41,628 nt of DNA. Source: Mesostigma viride (taxonomy: Eukaryota > Streptophyta > Mesostigmatophyceae > Mesostigmatales > Mesostigmataceae). Position 1 is the first letter of the stretch. Every line of letters starts with the position of its first letter. The notes beneath the pieces were generated by a model that worked only from the letters and a program-made list of their open reading frames with translations, ran no database searches and was not told where the DNA came from. The stretch lies in the NCBI GenBank assembly GCA_009746045.1, contig RPFO01000896.1:1-41628 (forward strand), written 5' to 3'. Below are positions 1 to 11,418 of this stretch, piece after piece. A program made the position numbers and the translations under genes.

Positions 1-527
1 ACATAGGTGCCATGTAAGGGCAGTGTGTGATGATGCAGTTATGTTTCCCCATCATTGTGGAAGGGAAATGTATTGTTTGGCATGGTTGGTGGCCATATTA
101 GGAGGTAGTATGCCCACCCCTACTCCCTTGGTTGCTTTTTACCAACGGTACCCCTATGGGCTGTACTGGGTGTAACTGCTGGTATACCCACCCAAATTAT
201 GACCCCAATGGCTCAAACTGTTCAGCAACTAATTGTTTATCATCCCTGAAGTGGTAGGTGCCCAGGTCTTATAACATAATTCAAAATGCACATTCTACCA
301 AAAATGAAAACGCGCGTCTTGACCCCCCTGACTTTGACGGCAGTTAAACATGGCCTACCCTGCATATATGTGAGGTTGTGATATACCAACCCGAAGGGCA
401 ACTCATGGACATGCTTGGCCCCCAAGGACAGCCATTGGATATGGGTAGGTTGGATGGCATCTGGTTTGCAAAATTGTGAAGATCCAGCCGATTTATCGGC
501 AGGATCTCAGACCATTTAGGGGTTAAT
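1..527. other. No recognisable gene
   Basis: I see no coding signal, RNA gene or known repeat here. The only reading frames are short and without recognisable motifs. The region ends where the tandem LINE fragments begin. Confidence 0.5.
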
Positions 528-1108
528 AATATAATTACTTACAGCAGAGTGAAATCACTCAAACCAAAGCAAACGCCCAGCTATAAACCTCTATACAGAG
601 CCATGTCAAATCTCTATACTACGATAAGACCAATGGAAACTCCTAACGGGAGGAACCTAATAGCCCTGCTGCACCGCAAAATCAGCCCGCGTACGGCGGA
701 GCATGATGTCAGCCATGGCCCGAGTCAGCGCCACCGACAAGCGCTGACGCCAATATGACGTCCAGGTCCGCGCCGACCATGGGGCCCGCTGGCCCTCCAG
801 GTCCAGCCGGTCCTCCGGAGCCGGCAATGTTCACTCCTTGAAGAAGGCGGAGGTCAGGGGCCCCATGGCCCCAAACTCCTCCAGGTGACAAAGGGCACCA
901 CACGATGGTGCCCGACGTCGCCGTAGGCCAGGAGCTTGGCCCGCTCCGCCCGGTCCGCCGTGTAACCTGCCGTGAGGGAGGCCCCAGCCACGTGGCTAAG
1001 AGCCAAGGGCCGCGCCACCGAAACGTCAATAAGCAGATGCCGGCCACCCCCTCAAAGTCCAGCACCACGATGTCAGGCCGGTGGTTGGGGGAATAGAAGG
1101 CAGCGCCA
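528..1108 (-). mobile_element. 5'-truncated LINE 3' end, copy 1
   Basis: This is a near-duplicate of the fragment at 1123-1886, in the same orientation; both begin with the same AT-rich 3' tail and CAGCAGAGTG motif. On the minus strand it encodes pieces of the same C-terminal protein, but small indels near 823-890 break the frame. It stops at the point where copy 2 continues further toward the 5' end, as expected for 5' truncation by target-primed reverse transcription. The parent is inferred to be an RT-bearing LINE because copy 2 has a nuclease-like RT C-terminus. Confidence 0.65.
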
Positions 1109-1122
1109 CTAGGAATATATAT
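1109..1122. repeat. Target-site duplication, left copy (LINE copy 2)
   Basis: The 14-bp sequence CTAGGAATATATAT occurs here and again at 1887-1900, exactly bracketing LINE copy 2. Long TSDs of this kind are typical of non-LTR retrotransposons. The right copy runs directly into a 3' UTR-like sequence that also occurs near 38,060 in reverse, so the target was itself an older repeat. Confidence 0.7.
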
Positions 1123-1886
1123 TAAAAATATAATTACTTACAGCAGAGTGAAATCACTCAAACCAAAACAAACGCCCAGCTAGAAACCTATATACAGAGC
1201 CATGTCAAAGCTCTATACTACGATAAGACCAATGGAAACGCCTACTAACGGGAGGAACCTAATAGCCCTGCTGCACCGCAAAATCAGCCCGCGTACGGCG
1301 GAGCATGATGTCAGCCATGGCCCGAGTCAGCGCCACCGACAAGCGCTGACGCCAATATGACGTCCAGGTCCGCGCCGACCATGGGGCCCGCTGGCCCTCC
1401 AGGTCCAGCCGGTCCTCCCGGAGCCGGCAACACTCCTTGAAGAAGGCGGAGGTCAGGGGCCCCATGGCCCCAAACTCCTCCAGGACAAAGGGCACCACAC
1501 GATGGTGCCCGACGTCGCCGTAGGCCAGGAGCTTGGCCCGCTCCGCCCGGTCCGCCGTGTAACCTGCCGTGAGGGAGGCCCCAGCCACGTGGCTAAGAGC
1601 CAAGGGCCGCGCCACCGAAACGTCAATAAGCAGATGCCGGCCACCCCCCTCAAAGTCCAGCACCACGATGTCAGGCCGGTGGTTGGGGGAATAGAAGGCA
1701 GCGCCATCCGCATCCTCGGACCGGATGTTCGCGTGGGGGAAAACCGACCGAATCATGGCGAGCACCACCGTCAGGAGGACAGTGTGCAAATACAAATACC
1801 AATTCTGATTCTGTTGGCCCCCATGCAGGCAAGGTAGTGAGTCCCCGTGGGATCCAGCGGCTGCCCACAGCTACCACAAGGCCGCC
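1123..1886 (-). mobile_element. 5'-truncated LINE insertion, copy 2
   Basis: This is a LINE fragment with its 3' end at the left (AT-rich tail) and its 5' truncation at the right, flanked by 14-bp TSDs. It contains the C-terminal frame at 1259-1795. It is about 598 bp offset from copy 1 and nearly identical to it over the shared part. The tail differs from the (ATTCA)n tails of the ORF1-only elements nearby. Confidence 0.7.
1259..1795 (-). pseudogene. LINE polyprotein C-terminus, PD-(D/E)XK-like nuclease remnant
   Basis: This is a 178-residue open frame with no reverse-transcriptase core, so it is the tail of a truncated polyprotein. The middle shows RPDIVVLDF, then LLIDVSVARP, then ERAKLLAYGDVGHHRVVPFV followed by LEEFGA. 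This spacing (an acidic pair, a K, and an F-V-x-E-x-F-G-A block) is the pattern I know from C-terminal domains of plant and algal LINE reverse transcriptases that look like PD-(D/E)XK endonucleases. The rest is basic and arginine-rich. A nuclease role is inferred from family resemblance. A DNA-binding tail without nuclease activity is the main alternative. Confidence 0.55.
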
Positions 1887-2068
1887 CTAGGAATATATAT
1901 ACCAGTAGTGTAGATTAGTAAGGCTTAGCCTAGCATGTGGCCCACGCGCATGTGCGCCCATAATGATGGCCCCCATGGATGATGCCTTCAACATTTAGCC
2001 ATGCTTTTTCTATAATGGGGCCCCATGGATGTTGCATTAAGAATTTAGCCATGCTATGCCTATGCAAC
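1887..2068 (+). mobile_element. ORF1-family 3' UTR fragment (subfamily B)
   Basis: The motif ACCAGTAGTGTAGATTAG and the two CCATGGAT-containing blocks that follow recur in reverse at about 37,930-38,090. There they sit directly downstream of an ORF1 C-terminal coding remnant. This is therefore the 5' part of a subfamily B 3' UTR. It is cut off at 2068, where a second ORF1-family fragment begins. Confidence 0.6.
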
Positions 2069-2690
2069 AACGGCGACGGGAGCTATGGCCGACCTACCTC
2101 CAGCTCCGGCAGACCAAGGCGGGCCAGCCGGTGTACTGGAAGGGGGCGGCCATCTACGTCGGCCACAAGCCCTATAGCTGGCAGGCGACCCCTGCGGCCC
2201 CAGCGACTCCAGGCGCCCCAGCTTAGGGGAATACAGCAGTAGTAGTGTAGAATACTGTAGACCGTGGCCATGTACATGTACGCCTCCTAGAGGCCCTATC
2301 CCAGCTAAGCCACGCGCTTTATTTAATCATGTACATGTGTGCCTATGATGAGCCACACCGCCAGATGATGCCTAGCTTTATTTAGTTATGTTGTGCCCAT
2401 GCAGGGAGTAACTCTCTGCTGAGACGCCATGCCCTAGCTTTTTGTATAGCTATGCTGATCTTCCCCCCCATGACAGGCGATCCCCCTTCGCTGGGCATAG
2501 CTTGAAGATCATGGGGATGCACGTGCCCTGGTGCACCTAGAGCAAGGGTCCTTTACATCCCCACCCTTGCAGGAAGTAGCTTAGGATGTATGATAGGCCA
2601 TATGCCCCTCTCAAGGGCTATGTGCTACATATACTCCCAACGGAGTTATGTTACAAATTTTCAATTCAATTCAATTCAATGCCTATGCAG
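2069..2690 (+). mobile_element. 5'-truncated ORF1-only element 3' end with (ATTCA)n tail
   Basis: It starts inside the ORF1 coding region at the QQQRRREL block and encodes the last ~50 residues (WPTYLQLRQTKAGQPVYWKG and onward to the stop near 2223). The family 3' UTR follows, then the stem-loop ACTCCCAACGGAGT at 2633-2646 and an (ATTCA)n tail at about 2660-2680. It is near-identical to the 3' end of the full element at 20,384-22,245, apart from a few indels. Confidence 0.75.
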
Positions 2691-3003
2691 AGAGATGCTC
2701 TCTGCCGATCGAGAAGCCATGCCCTAGCCCTTGTATAGCCACGATGATCTTCCTCCCCCGTGCCAGGATCCCCCCTTAGGCGGGTTGAACCTGAGACAGC
2801 ATGGTGGTGCCGGTGCCCTGGTGCACCTAGAGCAAGGACGTAGCTTACATTCCCACCCTTGCATGAAGTAGCCTAGAATGTATCAAAAGCCATATGCCCC
2901 TTCTCAGGGATATGTGCTACATTGACTCCCAACGGAGTGATGTTCCTAATTAATTAATTAATTAATTAATTAATTAATTAATTAATTAATTAATTAATTA
3001 ATA
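2691..3003 (+). mobile_element. LINE-type 3' tail with (TTAA)n microsatellite
   Basis: This is a 3' UTR fragment of a related subfamily, in the same orientation as its left neighbour. The terminal stem-loop ACTCCCAACGGAGT lies at 2925-2938 and is followed by about 14 AATT units up to 3002. It closely resembles, in reverse, 37,660-37,930. It shows that the same 3' hairpin can precede a different tail repeat. Confidence 0.65.
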
Positions 3004-3190
3004 GCCAGAATTAACTCGCCTCCAAAAATATCTCTCGATAGAGGCATGCCTCTTATGTAATTACTTCAACTATTCAAGGTACCTATCTAGAGCTTAATTA
3101 ATCTCGGCCCCTGCCCTCCGCTTATTTGCTAAAAAAGAGCCAATTTTGACTCATTGATCAAATAGTCATGTATAAATGTATGTAGTTATG
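3004..3190. other. Non-coding spacer between opposing LINE tails
   Basis: AT-rich sequence between two repeat tails that converge on each other. I see no gene or recognisable element. Confidence 0.4.
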
Positions 3191-3193
3191 TAT

Positions 3194-4645
3194 AATTGAA
3201 TTGAATTGAATTGTAACATAACTCCGTTGGGAGTATATGTAGCACATAGCCCTTGAGAGGGGGCATATGGCCTCAGAATATGGCCTATCAGAATATGGCC
3301 TATCATACATCCTAAGCTACTTCCTGCAAGGGTGGGGATGTAAAGGACCCCTGCTCTAGGTGCACCAGGGCACCTGCACCCTCATGGTCTATCACGCTAT
3401 GCCCGGGTAAGGGGGGAGCATGCCTGTGAGGGGGAAGATCATCATGGCTATACAAAAACTAGAGCGTGGCATCTCAGCAGAGAGCAACTCTCTGCATGGG
3501 CACAGCATAACTAAATAAAGCTAGGCATCATCTGGAGTGTGGCTCATCGTAGGCACACATGTACATGATTAAATAAAGCGCCTGGCTTAGCTGGGATAGT
3601 GCCTCTAGGAGGCGTACATGTACATGGCCACGGTCTATCTATTCTACACTACTACTGCTGTATTCCCCTAAGCTGGGGCGTCTGGAGTCGCTGGGGTCGC
3701 GGGGGTCGCCTGCCAGGGCTTGTGGCCGACGTAGATGGCCGCCCCCTTCCAGTACACCGGCGGGCCCGCCTTGGTCTGCCGGAGCTGGAGGTAGGTCGGC
3801 CATAGCTCCCGTCGCCGTTGTTGCTGCGCCAGGGTCAAGTCGTCATCAAGGGTGAAGAGAGTCTTCTCGAGCCGCTTGCGGCGTCTGAGAAAAGAAATCT
3901 TGTCCGCCGGGGTCTTAAAGGTGAGACTGAGGAGCGGGGGCGGCCCTGCCTTACCCCGCGCGCTGGGAAGGCGGTGGGCGGCCAGCTCGATCTCACCAGT
4001 AAGGCCCATGCGATCAAGGATTTCTCTCTCAAAAGTGCTCACGCGCAAGCTTCTCGGAATTCTCACCTTCCTCCATCTTGAGATTCTTGACAATGACGTT
4101 GAGGCTGCGCTTGGCGAGCTCGGCCTCCTCGCGGAGGTCAAGCGTCTGCCGCTGGAGCTGGGCTGCGACGGCGGAGGTGGTGGAGGTGGTGTGCTGCTTA
4201 AGCATGTCCGCCCAGGTCGTGATGGGAGGAGCATCGCCGGCCAGGCCAGCAGGGGCTGGCTTGGCGGCAATGTCCTTCACCACCTGGGCGGTGAGGCCTG
4301 CGGTGTTCTGCAAGACCTCGATAGCGATGGCATTGTCCTTAAGACGCTGGTCGATGTCGCGGAGCTGGGCGGTGATGGCGTCGGAGGAGGGGGTGGTGGC
4401 GGTGGAGGAGGCGAGGAGGGTGGAGGTGGCGGTGGAGATGGTGGGGAGCTCAGCAGCCAGCGTGCCGCCCATTGCCGCCACATCTGTGGCAAGGGGGTCA
4501 CGTGCTGCTCGAAAGCTTCCTTAAGGAGGGCGCGGATGGAGGATTCGGTCAAGGTGGTGGTGAGGGGCTTGGGGGGCCAGAGCTCATAGATGGAGCGTCC
4601 AAGGAGGGAGAAGAGGGCGTATATCTGCAGCCGGGGGCGGGGGCG
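3194..4645 (-). mobile_element. 5'-truncated ORF1-only element with frameshifts
   Basis: This is a minus-strand copy of the ORF1-only element. The tail (ATTCA)n is at about 3194-3213, the terminal hairpin at 3221-3234, the 3' UTR to ~3660, then the ORF1 coding region read leftward from ~4645. Homology to the 472-residue ORF1 protein begins at about its residue 143 (ALFSLLGRSI) and runs to the end. Frames change around 4450 and 4040, so it is a pseudogene. At the 5' side the sequence becomes unrelated, consistent with truncation. Confidence 0.75.
3668..4645 (-). pseudogene. Broken L1-ORF1p-like coding region
   Basis: Three overlapping frames together cover the C-terminal two-thirds of the ORF1 protein. 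They contain the coiled-coil part (AQLRDIDQRLKDNAIAIEVL), the NVIVKN strand that opens the RRM-like domain, the AAHRLPSARGK loop and the QQQRRRELWPTYLQLRQ helix. One indel lies at the NSEKL/AREHF junction near 4035 and another near 4450. The S/T-rich repeat is shorter than in the copy at 20,384. No reverse transcriptase is associated. Confidence 0.7.
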
Positions 4646-4690
4646 GTGAAGATGTACTCGTATGGGCGACGCTGCTGCTGACCATTGACG

Positions 4691-6495
4691 AGACGACCGA
4701 GAGATTATGTATAATCTGAATGTATATTTAGCTGGTTGTCTCCTTGATGTATAAATGTGCCACCTGTAATTGGAACACTGCTCCACTCGGTTAAGTCAAA
4801 CGCCGGACCAAGCTAGCGGGAGCACCAGAGCGCACACTCCTCCATAAAACCACGCGTGCCGGACCAGCGGATAGAGTGAACTCCTGAATTAAACTTTTCC
4901 TTTGCGCCGCTCTCAAACATCTTGACCAGAGCGCGCTCCGCCGGCGCAAAAACTTTGGCGCCGGATCCGTTTTTGCCGGTTTTGGGAGCTCGCTCGACAT
5001 TAATTCCAAGGTGCCACGCCGGCCGGATCGGTGACGAAGTGGGCTGTTTAATTGGCTGGATGCCCCCCTCCTCCGGTACGCCACATTTGAACACGAAATC
5101 GTCAGCACAGCTCCAACAGGTTTCGAAACTAGGACCTGCGGAATGGGTTCCACGGATTAGTTGGCTCCTGATCTGCCAGCTGTGGTAAATGTATGCTGTG
5201 GCAACAGGTGTTCAATAAAAAAGAGCTCAGTAGTGTTCGAAATCGTTTTCCATTAACAAATAAAAGTCTAGTTGTCTCACATAGCATGCAAGTTGACAAA
5301 CATCCTCATGCATGCATGCCCATGAAACCGGCCGGGAAATCTTTGGAGACCCATAGCAAAGCGGCCCAAAACACTGACTGCGGCTCACTTGGCCAACGAA
5401 AACCCAGATATGCATATCTGCGTCAACACAACCTCAACGCCAAACGACATGGGCCATAAAGAATTAACAGACCACAAGCATGCCTGCAGCACCCCCACGG
5501 ACGCACGCAATCAACTCAATCAATGACAAACAATCGATGCAATAAGCAACAAAAAATGGACATACATGCGAATGGGCGGCAACACAGCCGGGTGGGCCGA
5601 CTGGCTACCAAAGAATAGGATGAAACAATACGAGCGCACACCCACCTCCAAAAGAATAGGCCCTACATAGGGTCCGAAAGAATTAACCACGGTTACGGCC
5701 AAGTACGAGCCATCCATAAAGAACCACGGGGCCGACACCTCGATGGAATCTAGTGGTACACGGGAGGAGCTTTCTTATCCTCCCCTCCTCCATGGATGGC
5801 CGTATCTTGCCGAAAAGAAGCATGAAAATAATGTCTGTATAGACCAATCAGCTGGCTGGCTGTGCTCATGAGCCACTCGCACTTTCAGACAGGGTGATTG
5901 GGATGGGATGGGAACCCTGGGACGGGAAAGGCCATACCCCCAAGCCTTCAGCAGTCCGTAGCTTTGTCCATTGCCTGGAGCAAGAGCCAACACCTCCTGC
6001 CTGGTGCACAAGGGTCTTTCTCAGGGTGCAACCCTCCACCACACGCCAGCCTGCCGCTTTGTTGCAAAGAATGGTCTGGGTCGGCCACTTTGCTTCCTGT
6101 CATCATCTTATAGAGGGCCAATGTGGCCCTTGGCACGACCTGGAAATAATTTAATTTAAGGGGGTCCGTGCGCGCAAGCGCCGCCTGCCTGCCCGCACCG
6201 ATGGGAGGCACGCCCGCCTTCATGATGTAAAAAAAGAATCAACGGTGGGGTTGTGGCCATGGGAAGCCACACCCCATGGATTGCATAGGACCAAGGGGAG
6301 GCCTTACGCCTCTTATGGCAAGCTCCAAAAGGGATGCCTCTTGCGCTTTCCAGTGGATGGATGCCATGGCATCGCCCTCGCCATCTCGAGAGCAACCTCC
6401 ATCGCACACAGCAACGCTGGTACTTGAGCGCGCATGGGGGAAGCCACCCATGTGCGCATGCTAACAAGCTAACATAATAGCGCTTCTCCGAGTAT
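4691..6495. other. No recognisable gene
   Basis: Short frames occur on both strands (for example minus-strand frames at 4791-5153 and 4813-5094), but none has a recognisable domain and they overlap each other. I see no tRNA or rRNA. The motif GGTTGTCTCCTTG at 4734-4746 recurs at 22,445 and 28,211. The right end (6,240-6,495) is downstream of the bZIP-like gene and probably contains its 3' UTR. Confidence 0.4.
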
Positions 6496-9400
6496 TTAGA
6501 TGGTCTCCGGTTCGACCTCCCCCAGCCGCGTGCGCATCTCGCGGGCTTTCTTGGTAGCGGCCGCGAGCTCCGCTTCCAGCTCCTCGATGCGGAGCGTCTG
6601 CTCCGAGTTGAGGCTGGTGTGATGAAGGAGGGGCGTTTCGACACCAGGCAGTAGATACATGGGCAGGACGCAAGGTTAGACGGGGCACAAATGTGGAGCG
6701 TCTGCTCCGAGTTGAGGCTGGTTTAGAGTAAGGGGCTAGATTCGCTCCCATAGCGGGGTAGTAGATAGATAGACAAGATGTGAGGTTAGAAACCAGTTCC
6801 AGGGCAAGTATGCAGAGCGTCTGCTCCGAGTTGAGGCTTGTCAGTTTGGGTTTGGAGGCGTTGGGTAACCAACCAACCAAGCGCCAACGAGAAAGCGAGA
6901 GACCAGGCTAGCCATCTGGTTAGACACCCCTCTTAAAAAAAGAAAACTTGACGGTAAGCACAGTGTGCATATGCAGCGTTTGCTGTTCAGTGTGCCTGCG
7001 CGTGTGCGACAGAGGCCATGAGAGTCGCCGCATCACAGACGCCTGTAAGATGGTGTAGCAGACTGCCGGATGCTGACAACTCCGCCAAGAAAGGATAATA
7101 CTCACCAGTTGAAGGGGGGCAAAAGACTAAGAAACCAAGTAAACGTTGAGGCTTGAAGTTCTCTTGTCTAATCAGTTACTAATGCATTGATAAACAAATG
7201 TTACAGGATTATTTAGCACCCATAATAAATAAACGTTACAACTGTACTAAGAACTTACCGGTTGACAAACGCGAGGCGCATGTTCAGGCTGCGGTTCTCA
7301 GCCTCCAGCTTGGTGATGCGTTTGGCCTCCGACGACACATCAGCAGCATTCGCCGAGGGGGTGCCGTTGCCTGCTGAGGTGGCAGGCGCGGCCTTGCCCT
7401 TGGCGACCGCACTGTTGTGTGGGTTGAGGGGAGGGTGACAGCGGATGGAGCATCCAGTTGTCAGGTAAACTGTGAGCATACAAATAAACTTTTGCTAGAA
7501 GCTCGGCCCTTGGCACCTCCACCGCGGCGCATGCAGGAAGACTGACAAAGGGGATGCACACGCGAAAGGTCGCCAATAGATACCCGTGCATCACTAGTAA
7601 CATCTACTTGGTAGATGGATATTAGATATCCGATACATACCCGTGCATTCACTAGTAACATAGATAGATGGATACTTGCAGGTTGGATTGTACATGAGGC
7701 CCAAACAAGGGGTATTCGTGCGTCCATATCCAAACAGTTGAAGCACAGCAACTTGGTTCCCCTGTAGCACGAATAGAAGACATCCCAAACCAGAGCGGCT
7801 AGCGACACTCGTTGCCCCTCGACCAAAGAGTACGTTGTGCGGTTGTGCAGGGGCGGGTGATGGGGCTGGGAAAAGGGAGCTTGAGAAACGCAGAGCAAGG
7901 GGGCAGTGAGCATGATAAGAGCGGCTGGGAGCATTGAGGGGTGGACCGTGAGGCGGACATGGGCCCGGCACCGACTAGAGCATTGATGTAAGAAGATCTA
8001 GCATCAAAAAGCAAAGGGCAGTAGGCGTGGAATGTGGCACAAGGCGGGCACGCACCGCTGGTTCTTGCGCTTCTCCCTCCGCATGCGCGCCGCCGAGTCC
8101 TCCACCGCCGCCACGCCGCCAGCATTGGCCGCCTCGCCGCCGGCATTCCCCTGGCTGTCTATCTCTGAGAACGCACAATCCGCCAGCGGGGACGAGGCCC
8201 AGGCACCCTGGCCGGGGCGCTCCACCCCGTTGGAGGAATCTGAAGTGTGTGAGTTGGAGTGGTGGGACCCCGTGGGTGTGTGGGTGGGCGTGTACACCGG
8301 GGTCAACGGGGCAGGGACGCCCCCGCCATTGGGAGCGCCGCCATTGGCCGATGACGATGACATCATCCCCTGGGGGATGCTGACCTCGAGCTCGGGCCGA
8401 CGGGGAAGTGCACAGATGCCGGCGGTGGCCCGGGGGGTGCCCTTCCCGCCCACAATCGTCGCCAAGATGGCCGTGTGTGACTGCGGCGGCGGCTGCGCCG
8501 AGGGCGAAGGCTGTGGCTGGAAGACAAGCGGTGGAGGGAGCTGGAGGCTCGCAAGAACGCCGTTGGTGACGGAGCCACCAAACGCAGCCGCCGCCATCCC
8601 TGGCGACATGTGGGCGCCAGACGAGGGGCTGACGTGGGCGCCAGCATTACCGCCCGGGGCGTGGCCCATGGGTAAGACATCGTCCAGGGGAGGGAACCCT
8701 GCAAGGCCCAGAGTGGCCGGGCTGCGCTTGTTCTGGCGCCCCGACAGTTCCTCCCCGCCCCGCTTGTGCGCTAGCAGGTACTTGCCTCCGGGCACCCGCT
8801 CGTTGGGCATCACGCCAAGAGAGTGATGGTGAGGGGCCACGCGACCGGAATCGGACCGTGCCAAACTGCGCGCATCCGAGCTGCACCGTTGGAGGAGCGG
8901 GTCGTTGGCGCTGTGGCTGTCCTTGCTGCTACCCAAGCCCGCGCCGGCACCAACCCCGCCGGCATGGGCGAGCATCGACATGGTTTGCCCCGCCACCCCG
9001 TCCAGGTCCATCAGGGACGCTCCTGAACCCACCAGGGTGTCATGGCTCGCCGAGTTGCCCAGGGAGGAGGCGTCTACCAGCGTCGCGCCGGCCTGGACGC
9101 CCCGCATGGCAAATATACCCCCCTGCGCCTGGGACTGGGCGCCGGCAGTCAGGAACGGAGACAAGGGCCGCACAGACCTGGGCCCGGAGCCGTCGGCATT
9201 CTTGGCGGACTGGAGCGCGTGCGCGCGCAGGAACGCTTCAAACGGGGAGATGTTGCCGCCCCCGCCTCCGACAACAGAGACATTGCCCCCGTCACCGCCA
9301 GCACTATGGCCCATGCTCGAGCCGTCGAGGTCCAGCATGCTCACATCCCGTGTGGGCGGGGAAGGCGCAGTTCGACCGGGCGCGGCGAAAAAGGAGCCCG

Positions 9401-11418
9401 GGGGTCCTTGCAGGATGCGAGTGGCCATCCCATTGGCATTCCCGTTACCGTTCCCAGAATTAAGACCGGCGCTCGAGTGCTCGCCCTGACCCCCCGGCAT
9501 CCCATTGTTGCCGCTGCTGCCAAACGCGGCAAGGAACGTGGGAGCACCTCCTTGCAGCGCCGCAGAGGCAGAGCTTGCCAGTAATGGATGCTGCTGGTGG
9601 TGGTTTGTGCCATCCAGACCACCCGGGTGGGAGGGAGGCTCCATGCCGGTGCCATTTGTGGCAGCCGCCAGAGCAAGGGCCCGTTGCATCGCTCCCGCCG
9701 ACAGGCTGGAAGGGGACGAGGAGGACCCGAAGCCTGCGCTGATGGACATACCGAAGAACGGCGATGACGACGGCGATGACATCAGCGCGGAAGAGGACAG
9801 GAAGGCATCCGGGACGCCCCCCCCACGGGCACACTCCACTACCGACACGCCGATGGGCGAACCGCTCCCGGCCGATGCCCCGATGGGCGACCCGCTGCTT
9901 GCGGACGCGCTCACGAGGCTAGAGGGCAGCGGGACGGCTTCAGTAGAAGAGGCCACGCCTCGCATCGCGGCCAGCCCGCTCGCCCCCGCTGATGTGAGCG
10001 CGTGGATGAGCTGCTGATGCATGGCCCGTTCCTGCATCTTGGTCATGGCCGGCGACGAGGGGGAGCCCGCGGCGAGTGATGCTGGGGGAGCGTTGCCTCC
10101 CTGGGTCAGGTTGCTGAGGGACAAGAGGTTGGCGGCCGGGAGCAGCCCCGCACCCGAGCGCTCCGCCAACGTGTCCATGGCGGCGTCACCGAGCATGCCG
10201 TTGGCCGCGCTGGCAGCATAAGCGTGTCCGCTCGCGCCGAGGAGGTTGTGGAACGTGCCCACGGGGGAACGGGCCCGGCCCTCCGCCGGCGGTACACTTG
10301 TCACGCTCAGGCTCGAGTCGCGCTTCTTGGCCCTCTGTGACTGGCGGCTGCTGCTCGCTCGTTGGCCATCCACAAACCCCGACCCGGACAAAGATGCCGC
10401 CGCGCCCTGCGAGCTGCCTCCCTGGGTGGGGCGGCGCGGGGGCCCTGGGGCGGTGTCACGGGCGGAGCCAGCTTGAGCGATGCCATGTCCATGTCCATGA
10501 CCGCCGCCAGCGGGGGCTGACGGGATAGCCCGCATCGCTCCTTGCCCTGCTGCAGCGTAGGCGCGTCGCCAGAGCCTTCCATCAGGCCCTCCGTCATTGA
10601 GGCCTTGGAATCCGAGATGACCGAGACCGGCGCGCCCGAAATAGACATCGACCCGCCATCCTTGCCCGCGTCGGACGCATTCACGACCCCACTCCCGCGA
10701 GCCTCCACGTCACTCCCCGTTACAGTGGCTGCCACTCCTGTTACAGTGACCCCTACAGTGACACCCGAGTCGGTGGTGGTGGCCGCGGGTGGCGGCATGG
10801 TTGTTGCGGTGCCGTCGGATAGCATCAGGGCGTCTGAGGACGGCGACTTCTTGGGCTTGGAGCGCAGGAGGGCCGACCTGAGCCGTTTGAGAAGGTCGTC
10901 CAGGTTGGCGGTGTCGGCCCCCGCGGTGCCGTGCGCTAGAAGGTTGGCCGCCATCTCCACCAGCTGGTGCTGCTGCTGCTGCTGCTGCGAGGAAGGCAGG
11001 GGGAGCTGGGAGGACGAGGAGCCCTCGGGGTGCCCCCTCAACAAGTGGGAGCCGGACTCGCCATTGTCGTTCCCCACATTTGTCAAGAAATTGTTACTCT
11101 CCAGCAGGTTGGTCTTTACAAGGAGACACGAGCTGGGCTTGCTCGCGTTCCTGTCATCCGCCCCCCCCTCTGCCCATCCATCGCCACGCCAGTTACCCCC
11201 ACGGACGGCCCTCGCTGCCCCCTGGGCCCGCACTCGAGCACCTGCTGGCATGCGATGGAGCGCTGGAGGGAGGGGCGGGGACCGCGGGGCGACATGGCTG
11301 CAGACGCTGAGGCAGATGCTGCTGCGGCGGCGGCGGCGGACGCGGACGCCAGCAGGGTGCTGCCGTTGCTACCGCTGCAGTGATCATGCTCTCGGTCCTC
11401 AGCGATGCTGTTGGGCAT
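6496..11418 (-). CDS. bZIP-like coiled-coil protein, multi-exon
   Basis: This is a large minus-strand gene. The last three exons join cleanly: the long exon ends at 8056 (donor GTGCGT), the next is 7411-7259 (acceptor AACAG, donor GTAAGT), and the last is 6613-6496 (acceptor ACCAG, stop TAA). All phases agree. The joined C-terminus has a basic stretch (RMRREKRKNQR), a spacer of about 30 residues, and a zipper whose heptads run across the splice junction: a positions I, N, L, N, I, L and d positions L, L, V, Q, L. An Asn in the a position is typical of bZIP dimers. The ~850-residue upstream part is Gly/Ser/Ala-rich with a poly-Gln run. Two frame changes remain in the 5' half, near 10,450-10,540 and 11,150-11,300; each is either a small intron or a sequence error. 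The start at 11,418 (MPNSIAED) is a guess. The basic region lacks the strict N-x7-R-x9-L spacing, so DNA binding is inferred. Nuclear regulator is the likely role. Confidence 0.6.
6582..6840 (-). repeat. Triplicated last-exon acceptor and exon start
   Basis: A block reading CCTCAACTCGGAGCAGACGC on the minus strand, preceded by AG, occurs three times, with exon starts at 6613, 6717 and 6836. The copy at 6613 gives the frame that continues the leucine zipper. The other two would lead to different, longer C-termini. This looks like a local tandem duplication of the 3' splice site with the first codons of the exon. Confidence 0.7.
6614..7258 (-). other. Intron of the bZIP-like gene (645 nt)
   Basis: Strong donor GTAAGT at 7258 and acceptor ACCAG at 6614. 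Two further potential acceptors at 6717 and 6836 lie inside it as part of the triplicated block. Confidence 0.65.
7412..8055 (-). other. Intron of the bZIP-like gene (644 nt)
   Basis: Donor GTGCGT, acceptor CACAACAG. It separates the basic segment from the zipper exon. Frame is kept (phase 2 to phase 2). I looked for a hidden exon that would complete a canonical basic region and found none convincing. Confidence 0.65.
7577..7678. repeat. Intronic tandem duplication
   Basis: Two copies of a ~55-bp unit with shared CCCGTGCAT, CACTAGTAACAT and AGATGGATA blocks, lying in the 644-nt intron. Confidence 0.55.

Noticed and set aside
8032-8826. Plus-strand frames of 118-264 residues opposite the bZIP-like gene
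   Set aside because: Antisense shadows of a GC-rich exon. The minus frame is far longer and links to spliced zipper exons.
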